From: Eutypa lata
Lineage: Eukaryota > Ascomycota > Sordariomycetes > Xylariales > Diatrypaceae
Reading direction: 5' to 3'
Assembly: GCA_022661535.1 (NCBI GenBank)
Contig: JAKULF010000004.1
Span: 4,650,001-4,714,000, forward strand
DNA: 64,000 nucleotides
Shown here: positions 23,046 to 35,274 of the stretch, piece after piece
Layout of the letters: the number at the start of each line of letters is the position of its first letter
Position numbering within the stretch: the stretch's first letter is position 1
Program-made: the position numbers and the translations under genes
Notes under the pieces: model-generated
Database searches by the model: none
Seen by the model: only the letters and a program-made list of their open reading frames with translations
What the model was told of the DNA's origin: nothing

Positions 23046-23881
23046 CTGGTGAAGGGTGGGGAAGGAGAGGGTGGCCATGACCGCCATCGCTATTACCATC
23101 GCTACAAAAAACGAGCGACTACTACTGATGTGCTGGTGGTGAGCAGTAGTAGCAGGTTATGATGAAGAAGATGAAGAAGAAGATGATGAAGCAATGGTTA
23201 AGGAGGGAAAAGACGAAAGATCTCGGGTGCTATGAACTCACTGCCATGATATTTAAAACAAAAACTGCTCATCTCCTTAAGCACGTAGAAGCTACTGCTT
23301 GCTACATACATAACGTACGTACGTTACTACTATTACTACTACTACAATACGTACGTACAGAACAAGGGATGAATGAACGAACGAACGAACGAACGAATAA
23401 TCGCTATGGTTTCTACTATTTTTTCCAGTTAGGGATAGATGATGATCAACTTCTAGCTAGAGGTATACCGCAAGCAATGCTCGTTTTATTTTACTTTGAA
23501 GTCTATCGTATCCTTGTCTGTGTAGGTCGTGAAAGAATGAAGCTGGCCCCTCCTAGTTGAAACTGTAAATCGTCTTTGGGGGGGATGGATTGCACACATA
23601 TAATGCCATCTAGGTATCATCCGATGCCCTTTTTCCTTTTCCTTCTTCCCTTCACGATATTCAGACACCCGCCCATTTGTATGAGACGGAAGAGAGGGCG
23701 ACAGTTTGTCGCACGAACTGTAGTATCGGATCGAGAGTCAACATTTTTCTATCCCTTGTTCCTGTTTCGTGCTGTGCTGCCTTCTTTTTCACCCAAGTAC
23801 CAATGAAAACGCCTTATTCATGTAATGTAACGTTAAAAAAAAAGGTGCTCCAGGAACAGAGGATAGCGTTACCCTGTCTCA
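23046..23881. other. Intergenic between convergent epimerase and HYPK genes
   Basis: No gene recognised. It contains AAGATG repeats just after the epimerase stop, TACG runs near 23310-23360 and a GAAC tetranucleotide array at about 23371-23398. Both genes' 3' ends must lie here. Confidence 0.55.
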
Positions 23882-24533
23882 TCAGACAGCAATAAACGCC
23901 TTAATCGCCTTGATCGCGTCCCCGTCGTGCGCCTTGAGCAGCTCAGTGGCCTTGGGTTTCGGGAGATCCAGTTCGTCAACCTGTATATAATGCGGAGGTG
24001 TCAACCCCCCAAATCATCAGCATATTTCCCCTTTACTTCCATCTCCTACCCCTTCCTTCCCTACCCTACCCTACCCTACCCTACAACATGTACCCAAAGC
24101 AAAACAAAGCAAACCAAAAAGAAATAACCACCTAGGTAGGTAGGTAGGTAGGTAGGTAGGTAGGTAGGTAGGTAGGTAGGTAGGTAGGTAGGTAGGTAGG
24201 TAGGTAGGTAGGTAGGTAGGTAAATTAACTACTCACCAACAACGCCACATCAGCAGCATCAACCTTCACCTTCTTGTTATTGACCACCTCCTTCTTCTGG
24301 CCGGCCGCCGCAGACCCTCCGCCCAAATTCTTCATGGCCTTGCTCACGGCTTCCTGGTCGACGGCCGCTCCGCCGCTGTCGTTGTTGCCCTGCTGCGCAT
24401 CGTCGAGGTTGGCGAGCGCCGCCGCCGCTTTGCGGTCCTCGGCCGACTTCGCCGTCGTCGTCGCTTGCACGTCCTCCTCTACGTCGCCTGTCGTCGCGCC
24501 CTCGTGGATGCTCTTGGGTTGGGGTTCGGCCAT
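23882..24533 (-). CDS. HYPK: HYPK-like protein with C-terminal UBA domain (NatA/ribosome-associated)
   Basis: HYPK proteins bind and regulate the NatA N-terminal acetyltransferase at the ribosome exit and act as small chaperones. Two exons, 24533-24237 and 23980-23882, are separated by a 256 bp intron and encode 131 aa. Exon 1 gives a disordered acidic N-terminus, then AMKNLGG and VDAADVALL. Exon 2 supplies VDELDLPKPKATELLKAHDG and DAIKAIKAFIAV, completing a NAC-alpha-type UBA domain that exon 1 alone lacks. The intron holds a 90 bp TAGG array; reading through the 5' splice site would add only VSS before a stop, deleting the UBA. The gene is divergent from the DAHP synthase gene. Domain identity is clear; the HYPK name rests on domain order and size. 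Confidence 0.88.
24133..24222. repeat. TAGG tetranucleotide array, about 22.5 copies, inside the HYPK intron
   Basis: Uninterrupted 90 bp of TAGG on the plus strand (CCTA on the transcribed strand). It starts about 150 bp before the intron's acceptor and ends 15 bp before its donor site in plus coordinates. It is by far the longest simple array in the window and fills over a third of the 256 bp intron. Confidence 0.95.
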
Positions 24534-25321
24534 TTTTTATTTATTTTTCTTTTTGGTATTTCGTCTCTGAATTGCTCGGTTTTTGGGTGGGCCGGGGTAG
24601 TGGTGAGGGGGAGGGGTCGGTAATCTGAGGGCAGGTCTTTACGATCGGTTAATATTGTGATTTAGTCTTAATTGTGTTGCTCTTCAACTGGATGCCTCTA
24701 GCTGTGATGATACTCGAGGGAATTTACTCTAGGTATGTATGTAAGTAACTACTGTAGATGTTTACTTAGGTAGGTACGGAGCTATCCTAAGTAGGAGCAT
24801 CGAAAATCAAAATGTTGACGTTAAGGTCCCCTCCGTGGTGGAGCTTCAATGGCGGGGTCACAAAAAGCAACCTCAGCTAACGTAAGTAGACAGACAGACA
24901 GACATGTAGACTGTTACTTTATGTCGGTGATCAGCATGCCCTAACCAAGTAACTTAAGTACCTAGATTGATTTCATGTCCATCGCCTTGATCACCTAGTA
25001 GTACCTAGGTACTAAGATAAAAGTGGCTTTTAGATAGAGTTCTAAATACTCGTCCCATACATTTTGACTCATCTCTCTGCATACTTTCAACACTGGGCTA
25101 ATTAATATCTTCCACATGGTGATTAAAGCTTTTACACATTCCTCTTCCTTTATATTTTTGAACTCTAACACCACCACCTAGGCTAGTTGAGCTGCGACAT
25201 AGCATACCTACCTAGTTACACACACACTTTGACACTTGTTTAATTATACTCCCCGGCAATTATTTATACTACATACCTACATACATATATCTAAGTAGGC
25301 ATATCTTACCTCATATAGTCG
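24534..25321. promoter_or_regulatory. Shared upstream region of divergent HYPK and DAHP synthase genes
   Basis: 0.79 kb between two divergent start codons, so it should hold both promoters. It contains several TAGGTA/TACCTA elements (about 24732, 24767, 25000-25012), CAGA repeats at 24890-24903 and a CA run at 25218-25227. Confidence 0.6.
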
Positions 25322-27044
25322 ATGTCTCCCTCAGCAAGCCACAACAACAACAACAACAACAACAACAACAGCTGGACGCCGGACTCGTGGCGGGCGCAGC
25401 CGATCCGGCAAAGCCCGACGTACCCGGGGCCGGAAGGGGAGGCGTCGGCGAGCCTGCAGCGGGCGACGGCGGAGCTGGCGCAGCTGCCGCCGCTGGTGCA
25501 CGCGCGGGAGGTGGAGCGGCTCAAGGCGAGCCTGCGCGACGTGGCGCGGGGCGAGGCGTTCCTGCTGCAGGGCGGCGACTGCGCCGAGCTCTTCGACTAC
25601 TGCCGCGCCGGCGCCATCGAGTCCAAGGTCAAGCTGCTGCTGCAGATGAGCCTCGTGCTCGTCTGGGGCGCCGACCGCCGCGTCGTCCGCATCGCCCGCA
25701 TGGCGGGGCAGTACGCCAAGCCCCGGTCCAGCCCCACCGAGGTCGTCCCCGTGCCCGGCAGCACCGCCGGCGAGACCATGGAGGTCCCGTCTTTTCGGGG
25801 CGATATCCTGAATGGCTTCCGTTTGGAGGATCGGGAGCTCGATCCCCAGAGGCTTGTTAAGTATGTCTGTTTGTCTGTCTCTGTCTGTCTGTCTATCTGT
25901 CTGTTTTATGGTATGAAGTAGATGGAACATTGTAAAACAGGATTGCAACCCCCACCTACTATACTACGAAATGAAATGACAACATATAGCTGACACCCCC
26001 TTCCTCCCTCGCAGGGCGTACAACCACTCGGCCGCAACGCTAAACTACGTGCGGGCGGCCATCGCAGCCGGGATCGCGGACCTGCACCGGCCGCTGGACT
26101 GGAGCCTGGGGCACGTCAAGGACCCGGCGCTGAAGGCCAAGTACACCGAGGCGGTGCGGTTCCTGCGGGACATGCTGCGCTTCATGCACACCATCGGGGC
26201 GGACCGGAACCCCAAGCTCGACACCGTCGACCTGTACACGAGCCACGAGGGCCTGCTGCTGGAGTACGAGCAGAGCCTAACGCGGCTGATGGAGAACCCG
26301 ACCCCTTATTACGCTACTGCTACTACTACTACTACTAACGACAGCAACAATGGCAGCAGCAGCAACGGAGCCAGTGGAAAGCGCATGGAGTACTACGACA
26401 CGTCAGCGCACTTCCTCTGGATCGGGGACCGGACCCGACAGCTGGACGGCGCGCACGTGGAGTTCTTCCGGGGGGTCGCGAACCCGATCGGGGTGAAAGT
26501 GGGGCCGACGACGACGGCGGCGGACCTGCTGGGGCTCCTCCGGGCGCTGAACCCGACGCGCGAGCCGGGCAAGGTGACGCTGATCACGCGGTACGGGGCG
26601 GCGCGGGTGCGGTCGCTCCTCCCGGCGCACATCGCGGCGGTAGAGGGCAGCGAGTTCGCGGGCGCGGTCGTGGTCTGGCAGTGCGACCCCATGCACGGGA
26701 ACACGCGGGCGACGGCCGACGGCACCAAGACGCGGCGCTTCGGCGACATCCTGCGCGAGCTGCGCGAGACCCTCGCCGTCCACGCCGAGAGCGGCACCTA
26801 CCTCGGCGGCGTGCACCTCGAGCTCACCGGCGACGCCGTGACCGAGTGCACGGGCGGCAGCGGCGGCCCCGACGACGACGACCTCTCCACCAACTACACC
26901 TCGTTCTGCGATCCTAGGCTCAACGAGAAGCAGGCCCTCGAGCTCGCTTTCCTCGTCGCTGATCACTACCGCCAGCAGCGGGGGGCGACGGCGACCGCAG
27001 GGGATGGGGATGGGGATGGGGATGGTGATCTTGCGCCGCAGTAG
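25322..27044 (+). CDS. Class II (plant-type) 3-deoxy-D-arabino-heptulosonate 7-phosphate synthase
   Basis: First enzyme of the shikimate pathway: phosphoenolpyruvate plus erythrose-4-phosphate gives DAHP. Two exons, 25322-25860 and 26015-27044 (154 bp intron flanked by CTGT repeats), encode 522 aa. Class II hallmarks are SWRAQPIRQSPTYP (22-35), LLQGGDCAELF (81-91, metal-ligand Cys87), MHTIGADRNPKLDTVDLYTSHE, SAHFLWIGDRTRQLDGAHVEF (about 310-330), GVKVGPTT and WQCDPMHGNT (401-409). Two features are odd: a run of nine Asn at residues 8-16 encoded by an AAC repeat, and a Thr/Asn/Ser/Gly-rich insert at about 279-301, inside the catalytic domain just before KRMEYYDTSAH. The tail has a GDGDGDGD repeat. 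Coding sequence is very GC-rich. Which amino acid inhibits it cannot be read from sequence. Confidence 0.93.
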
Positions 27045-28116
27045 TAGGAGGGAGAGAGGGAGGGCTGAGAAGCTCTGAAGCATCGGAAAATTAAAAATCG
27101 GGAATAGAGAAAAAGATTTTTTTTGGTCATTTAGTGCTACAGTACCACCTAAAATATAAGAAGATAGATATAGATAGATGGGTTGTAATTAACTAAGACG
27201 ACATCTATCTAAACTAACCAAACCAGCCCATGAGTTCGTCTCAGTGCTATATACATGTAGTTAGAAGAGATTAACAACAAAGGATTTAAATCAAGAGAAG
27301 CATCGTATCCAATTGCATAGAATGATTATATAAGATAGGTCAAGTTATCATAATATTTATGTACCGAAAGTGATGCTGATTTTGCTCTTCTCTGTCTCGT
27401 TCGCTGTTGTTGTTGTTTTTTTTTAAAACACAAAACCCTCGCATGCGTGCTCCTTCTATGTACATGCTGGCTAAGTACTACCTATGTAAAGTAATCTAGG
27501 CGATTCAAGATTTTGCACATAGTAAATATATGACGGGGGAAGAAAACCCTCCGCCCCAAGAGCGCATGCAAAATTACCAGTTAGGTAGGTATATCCTCCA
27601 CCCACACTCCATCCATCCATCCACCCACCCACCCATCCTCCATCCTCCGAGTGATCCCCGTTTGAATTCCTCTTCCCCCCTTTCAACGTTGTGGGGGACC
27701 GCCTCGATCCAGGCCAAGCAACAGTGCCTAAGCAAGCATGCATGCAAAACCCGCCCGCTCGCCACCTTTGCCCATTAACCCCCTCCCCTCAACGCCTTCC
27801 AAGATATAACACAAAAGAACTCTGTAAAAAAGATTATAAAAAATAAATGCACCGCCGCATATTCATCAATGGCCCGTTATAATACATGACCTCTCGTAAG
27901 CCCTCGTAAGGTTTGTAGGAGCGCCCTTTTCTTTTTCCAAATGTGAAGGGAAGGAAGTTTTAAGAAAGAAAAAGATTTCATCCGAATAACCCAAAAAACA
28001 AAGGAGATGAGAGAAAATAAAAGAAGATTTTTTAAATAAAAAAAAGTAAGCCGTTACTCGAAGATCGAGAGTTAACGTCACCCACCCAAGACACACTACA
28101 CCATACATAGATCGCA
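27045..28116. other. Intergenic between convergent DAHP synthase and histidine kinase genes
   Basis: No gene recognised. It contains CCAT/CCAC repeats at about 27605-27648 and several A- or T-rich runs near the 3' ends of both genes. Confidence 0.55.
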
Positions 28117-31100
28117 TTATGACCTCGCTTCATGGGAACCCCTCAGGTCGCTCTCCAATCTTCCGACGTTCTCTTCCGTCAGCGAGTCCCCCTCCGGCTG
28201 CAGCGCCATGGACGCGGACTTCGCTATGACGTTGCCCTCGGCGGCGTCCATCAGCTTGTCGTCGCGGAGCTGTATGGCGAGCTCGTTCGAATCCAGCTGC
28301 CGGGTCTGCTGCGAGTAGGGGAACGAGGTCATGTCGTGCGAGCCGTTCCTCGCCGCCAGGGGCCTGGGCGTGAGCAGGCTCAGGCGGTCGTCCCCCTGGC
28401 GGTCTATGTCGCCAGCGTTGGAGCGCTCCTCCGGAGTCTCGGTCGCCGTGTCGAGGTCGATGCCGAACGTCGGGATCTCCGCGCTGGAACAGTGCTCGGC
28501 AGATTCGGAGCAATCCGATGCTGACACGTTGGTAGATTCCCGAAACGAAGCAGGCCGCCGACCGCTCTTACTCCATCTCACCAGCATCTTCTCTAGTATC
28601 CTGCTCTTGACCGGCTTGGCCAGATAATCGTCCATGCCTGCCTTCTTGCACTTCTCTCTATCGCCCTGAATAGCCGAGGCCGTCATGGCTAGGATAGGGA
28701 CATCGTTGACGAATGATTTATATGGCACGTGATGCCGTAATATGTGTGTACACTTGTACCCATCAATCACGGGCATTTGCACATCCATGAGGATGATGTC
28801 CGGCTTGGCTGACTTGCCCTCTCGAGAAAGTTGTAGATAGTGAAGCGCTTCTCTCCCATTCCACGCCGCAGAAACATTGAACCCTAATTTTTTGATGGTT
28901 TTGGTCGCGATTTGCTGGTTGATTGCACTAAACAAAGATTAGTGGACTGAATGTATTTATACTTGGGAGGCAACTTACTTGTCTTCCACTACAAGAATAT
29001 GGAGCTTAGATCGTTCTGTCATAGTTAAATCATCCGGGCCAACTGATGGCTGCGGGGATATACTAAGTGATCTCCTAGCCCGGGGAGCTTTTAGTCTGTC
29101 CTGGGCGATATTGAGCATCTCGGCAGGTGTTGTGTTAAGGGCATGTTCGAACTCGGAACTATTGCATGAGACGCTCATTTCCGAAAGGAGACGATCGGGA
29201 AGAAGTCCATTTTCGCTAGGAGAGGTTGCTTGCGGACTATGTGGCTTGTGGAACGGAATCCAGAAGGTTGCGGTCGTGCCATTGCCGACTGAGGATTTCA
29301 ACTCGATTCTTCCGTGCATGAGATCAAGCAAGTTCTTCGATATGGTTAGACCAAGTCCCGTTCCACCATATTTCCGAGCCGTCGAAGGGTCGCCCTGACT
29401 GAAAGGCTGGAATAACTTCCTGAGAACATCATCTTCGATACCAATTCCCGTGTCCTCTATAACAAACCTGATTTCGATTGTGTCATTAGTCTCCTTCTCT
29501 TTCCATACTGAAAAGTTCACATGGCCGTTATTGGTGAATTTAATACTGTTCGTGAGGAGATTGGTGATGATCTGCCGCACCCGACCGGGATCCCCAAGGA
29601 CAACCAGACCGTTCGCAATGTCGGATGATGTATCAGATCGGAATGCTAGGTTTTTTCTTTGGGCTGCAAAACTCAACATCTTGGCTACATCCTGTACCAC
29701 TACCGAGAGCGAGAACTGAACCTCTTCAATGTCAAGTCTTCCTGACTCTACCTTCGAAAAGTCTAGGATGTCGTTGATAACTGTCAGAAGTGCATTAGCT
29801 GACCGAATGATGTTCTCGGCGTACTCCCGCTGCTCATCGTCTAGCGGTAAGTCGGTAAGAAGTTCTGCCATTCCGATGACTCCAGTAATGGGGGTTCGAA
29901 TTTCATGGGACATCTGAGGACATTAGTATAAGCTATATAATCAGGGTAAGCTACACTTACGTTGGCTAAGAACTGGCTCTTCAGACGGCTGGCTTCCTTC
30001 GCTGCCGCTTCGTTGGCCACTAGCTGCTGTTTTTCCTTGGCTTGCACCTTGAGGTCTTTCTCCTTCGCCTTTAATTCAGACACGTCCATGACGATGCCAA
30101 TGACGCCCACAACCTCAGGAGTTGCGGGCTGGTTGTTTAGAGTTTTCTCCTCTAGCATGGGAAGGAATCTAGTGCGGTAGAAACGATCATCTGCGCTTTG
30201 GTCAGGGGACTGCGACTAGGCTACCGTTAGAAAGGTTAAAGTGGAATACAACTCACCTAGTTCGTGCTCAAGTACGACACCCTCTGGTTGTTTTCCGGAG
30301 AGCAATTGCTTGACTGGCGATAAGAAGCCTGGCACCTCTCTTTGCGGCAACTGAATATTTAAGTCATCGAATACGTCGTCGACATCCAGCCCAATGTAGC
30401 GTCGTAAGTCACCTCGATATTCGTTAGGGGTACAATCATTTTCTCCGTCCATGATCAATGCTCCCTCCAGCATGGTTACCTTGCATTCTTGATCAACGGA
30501 AAATATGGTCGTCTGTGCGTGCCTGAGAACCTGCTGTAGCTCGTCTCTCGTCCGTTTTGCGGCCACCTTTGCCTCGAGTGTCTCATGGACGTCGGTGCAG
30601 GTACCAAACCACTTCTCTATCTTGCCGGTACGCTTGTTTATTTGAGGCAGAGCTCGTCCTAACATCCATCTCCATTCGCCTTCTTTGCTGAGACAACGAT
30701 ACTCAGTCGCGTACGGGTCACCGGTTGCTAAGCTGTGTTTCCATCTTCGCTCAGTGTCTGGCATGTCGTCCGGGTGGAAAGGATGCATCCAACCCGTACC
30801 CAGCGATTCTTCTGGCAACAAGCCGGTATAGTCATACCACCGGTTGTTGAAGAAGTCATGCATACCATCAGGGGTCGCCGTCCATACCATCTGAGGCATA
30901 GTATCACATATGAGCCTAAACCTCTCATCGTCCGCCTCTTTAATTTGTGTGATTTCTTGGGCGATGTGGGTTACATCCCGACACGTTACAACCCCTGCAA
31001 TGAATTCGCCAGTTTCACCGTCTGTAATGATCTCACCAAGAACATCGTATATAAGCTTCGAATTGGTGCCTTTGTGATAGGTGCCGACTCTGACCCCGGA

Positions 31101-32468
31101 AAATGGCTTTTGCTCCCTGAGGAGAACAGAAATCGGGAACTCGGATGGGTCGTATTTTTTAGTGAAGTTCTCATCCCATACGTCCCATTTATTCAATATG
31201 TCGTGTCCGTCGAGACTTTCGTTAACCGCCGAGTCTTTGAAGAGACGCCGTGCCGCACTATTCATTACGGGTGTACTTCCGTCTTTCCACATTGCTAGGA
31301 TAGGCATCTCGGTATTGTCTAAGAGAGCATCTTTCATAATGGTCATCTTTTGGAGAGATGATGGGGTGTTCGATTGGAGCAGGCGAGGCGGAGGACCCAT
31401 TGGTGGAAATGGGGAGGACGATATGGAGACGGCAGCCGGGCTGGCTGCAACACTTGGAGAATTTGAACATTGGCTTGAGCACACGGATGGCGGACTTGAA
31501 CGAGGAATGGTTTTGCGCTCAGCGGCCTCGAGAGTCCAAGACCGAGCGACTGATATCCTAGGGCCCGGCGGATGATGAACAGTGGACTCGGCATTGGTGA
31601 AAGACAGGGCATAGTAGATTTGGTGGTCCTCGATCTCCCATATTGTAATAATCATCTTCGCAAGGGTCTGATGATCGGACATCTTCGAGTTCGGGATAGT
31701 CGCCCTGTCGGCGCCACGGGCCAGGACCACGACATTAACAGCAGAGTCAGAAGCTGGTTTCCCTGGAGTTCCGTCTGATCCGGTCGACTGGGGTTCGGCA
31801 ACTCTGGGAGTGGAATTGTTTTTCGGAGAATCGACGTGGATAATCGAAGGCTCATTTACATGCTTGGTGCCTACTTCGGCGACAAGCTCATCGAAGAAGG
31901 AATCCCAAGATATCCAGACCGGCCTGCCATCTTGAAGCATATCAACACCAACCTGAGACAGCGTCTGTCCTCGAAGCTTGTCGGTAACGCTCGGCCCATT
32001 CTGTTGGGAGTCGTGGAAATCCTCGCTAGGTAGGCCTAGCATTCTTCCCATGGCATCATTTGCTAGAACAACCGTCTTCAAATTGTTCAAGACTAATACT
32101 GGCACAGGTAAAAACTGCAAAGCAGTGAAAGCAAGTTGGCCGGGAGATAGCATAGGCATAGACAACCTGAAAGGACTTTCGGAATCGGCTCCCCTCCTTA
32201 GAGGAGCTATATCTGGCACACATTCCACGACAGGGGTAGAATCGCCGTCCAAAATCGGAACGGAACCGCCATTTCCTGGTGCCCCCTCGTCAATTATTTG
32301 GTGCCGTGCATATTCCGGGTCCTCGCTGGCAGCATCTTTGTTCAATAACGGATATGTTGGTTCCTCGGGTAGTAGTTCTTGTTGCCTCTGCTGGTCTACA
32401 ATCGGCTCGGTACTTGCAGGTTCGAAACTGGACGATTGGACATGACTCGAAGCATTAGGAGAGGTCAT
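28117..32468 (-). CDS. Hybrid histidine kinase with multiple PAS domains
   Basis: Cytosolic two-component sensor kinase; it should pass phosphate via an HPt protein to response regulators. Four exons, 32468-30257, 30190-29961, 29913-28979 and 28927-28117 (introns 66, 47, 51 bp), give 1395 aa. Domain order: PAS-like about 112-200; Ser/Pro-rich linker; PAS-like about 378-500; a clear PAS/PAC about 515-630 (MPQMVWTATPDG, FNNRWYDYTG, FHPDDMPDTERRW); another PAS-like about 645-790; coiled-coil linker; HisKA with phosphoacceptor His817 in SHEIRTP; N-box about 927-940; DTGIGI (968-973) and GGTGLGL (997-1003) ATP-lid motifs; receiver domain with Asp1174 in LMDVQMP and Lys1230 in AKPVK. A Ser/Thr-rich tail of about 160 residues follows. 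No membrane segment is seen. The first intron's acceptor was chosen because nearer AG sites give stops. The signal sensed is unknown. Confidence 0.92.
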
Positions 32469-35274
32469 GACGCCAAGCGAGACGGCACTGACGGCGAGAA
32501 GAAAGCGGTATACGGTAGAGGAGTCATATGCGTGGTGAAACGTAAAGGAATGCCGATCGATCTCTACGAGAAGAATATTAAGGATGGACGAATGTGTGAT
32601 ACAGATCTCGACTGGTTGGTTGACAGGGCTGAAGGGACTAGGTAGGGCTTGTAGGTCGTTATGTTATGACAGACTATATGTACGTCAGAAGGGTTTGAGA
32701 CATCAGCGAACGAACAGGTGATTTGAAATATGCTGGTCTATGGCTATGGCTATGGCTATAGTAGTAGCTCGTAGTAGGCTATACACTACCATAACATACC
32801 TAGGAACCTAGCTCTAGGGTATACGCTACCTAACTTACCTACCGAAGGGTATCTGAAATTCTGAATTGTGCAGGGTCTCGAACTTTGAAAGGTGACACTA
32901 GCCCAGGCAAGCTAAAATCAAGACTGGCCTAGGTGTAGTCCTCTTTTCCGATTGCAACGCAAATTGCACGCAGTAGGTAACCAGGAATGCTAGCTACCTA
33001 GCCTATGATTTCTTTCTTTCTTTTTCACGTACCTGAATTAGTTATGTCCTGTTCATACTTGTAGTTATTGTTATTAGTGTAAGCATAGTTATATATCACA
33101 CGTTATGAAGGAGGTCCGAATGTGTGTGCCTGTGTGTGTGTGTGTATGCAGGTATGCAGGTAGTATCGTGGACACAATTGACAGGAAGCGGTCAGGAGGT
33201 GGTGCAAAGAAGTAGAGCAGTTAGGTATGGCTCTTTCCCCTCTTGAACTACTCTGTCACTTAGTAAGAGGTTTATGCTAGATATGCAAGTTTTTGTTTCT
33301 TTCCAATTACAGATAGAGTAAAAAGTTCGCAAGAGGCTCCAAAAGTCTTGAACTGTCCGATCAATCAGCAAATGCTGTGATTCAACTGCTAACCCTATGT
33401 AGATAGGTTAAGTAGGTTGCAATAAGGAACGACACTGTTCCGTCGGCATATGCTACACTACTAATGACAGTCCCATGCAGGGTCCCTCCACCAACACTTA
33501 AACGAAGTAAGGAAATAGCGGGGAAATTTACGATAAAAATTGATCCCGGGCAGGCCCTGGTAAGCCCTGGCAAAGCCCCGGGTGACACAAACGACGTCAA
33601 GGTGAAGGCTTGCAGTGCTTGCTGACGGGGTTGACCGTTTTTCTTGCTTTTTTCCCAGCGACGACACCAGGACACGACGTACCCCCTGTCTACTCGCAAG
33701 GCTTGGCTTACCAAGATGCACCAATGCGTTCTGGCGTTATGGTGTGGGGACAAGGAAAAGTGGGCAGGGGGGCCTGGCGATCAGATTCTCGGAATTGTCG
33801 ATCTGCAAAAGGCGATGGTCGATTGGTACATAAACCACTCAAGCCTTCCTACCAGACTGCAGGCTACGTACTACGTGGTATGATTGGGAGATATTATATT
33901 AAATAATGCAGCATTCATCATATAGTTATACGAATGTCGACCCTTCCTTCTTGTCGTCTTATATAATCATGGATTTGTTTAAAAAGTGATAGCTATGAGC
34001 TATGTGTGAAAAGGGGCCATATTCATTTAGCTTAATGATATACCAGCAAGATCTGTCAAGGTGAACTTCGGATATCCAAAAGGAGGGTTAGACAAGCCTT
34101 GACAAGAGAGAGATATGCCCACTTATTATATATCACCAACTTTATAATACATATAAACTTAACCGTACATATTAGACACCCCTTTGTGACGTAGGTAGTA
34201 TGTAAGCAAGTCCCATAATTCATCAACTTACCATGCTTGCACACATACTTACATACATACCTACAGTGCCTACATACTCCCAGCTCCCTGACAGCCTGAA
34301 AACAAATTGGGAATTCGAAGTGTATACTTGTAGCTTTGTTAGGAATGATAGGTTAACGTGTACAACCAACAACTAATGCTAATGTTACATCCCCTACATA
34401 TCTAGTTCGCACTTATGTACGGTAAGCCACGGCTATGGAACTCAAGGCGATACAGATCAACGTTTCCAATTACTTATTACTCGGCCTCTCTCCGACGTCT
34501 ATACGTATTCGTCAAGAGGAACACGTTGTTCGGGGGCCCGATAACCGCGCTTGGCCGTTTTAGATATCCCTCCGTCCCGGCCGCAAGGCTTGGTGGGGGC
34601 TTTGCGGGCTCAAAGCTACATACTAACGACGTACCGCTGGCCCACGACCCAGGGCCCAGGGGTTCATCCTCAATTACCTACCTGCATAACCATTCCCAAT
34701 TGGCACCCGTTCGCCTTGCTTAAACCTGGGGTACCATAGCAGCTCATCATAATTAGTTTAAGTCCTTGTAATAGTACATAGTCTTAATACCAGTAGCAGA
34801 GGAAAGAATATCAGAAACCCGTTGGCCCGTATAGATAGGTCGAACATATCTCTACTCTACCAGCTCTATGTACATATCTGAACCCTTAGGTTGACTAGGA
34901 CTACACCTTACTAGTCATGATATAGTGCAGAATAGAAATTTTCTCGGTTCGTGACAGTTTTTCTGGTTAAATCCTCATGGGTCCATCCTGACGTCATCTT
35001 CGTCATTGCCCCATGTGCGAACTATCGTTTAGAGGTACATAGCAGCTCAGGTAGCTGTTTAGTAAAGCAAAAAATGACTCTATTAGGGCAGATTCCACGT
35101 GTCCGCCCCCGAAGAGCACATGACACGGTCGACAACAAATACATTTGGGTATCGTAACATACATAGTTCACTCGCCATCATCGCCAAGACGCCCCGTCAT
35201 CAAGAGTTCTCCTTCACTATAGTTATGGCATATACTATCAGTGATTTGTCTTTCCACAAGATTTGGCACATAGG
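32469..35274. other. Intergenic, 2.8 kb, kinase upstream region
   Basis: No convincing gene. Overlapping 60-120-codon frames at 33382-33906 and 34415-34739 have no domain, signal peptide or conserved wording. Repeats include GGCTAT (about 32741-32760) and GT (about 33121-33146). A long upstream region is common for fungal signalling genes, so long leaders or a non-coding RNA are possible but not shown. Confidence 0.5.

Noticed and set aside
22653..23099. 148-codon frame antisense to the epimerase last exon
   Set aside because: Opposite strand encodes the conserved epimerase C-terminus, so this is a shadow.
24133..24222. TAGG array as an interstitial telomere
   Set aside because: Fungal telomeres are usually TTAGGG; the unit here is 4 bp and lies inside a gene's intron.
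26403..27083. 226-codon frame antisense to DAHP synthase
   Set aside because: Arg/Pro/Leu-rich shadow of a high-GC exon.
33382..33906. Overlapping frames on both strands as a small gene
   Set aside because: Translations on both strands are equally plausible and equally featureless.
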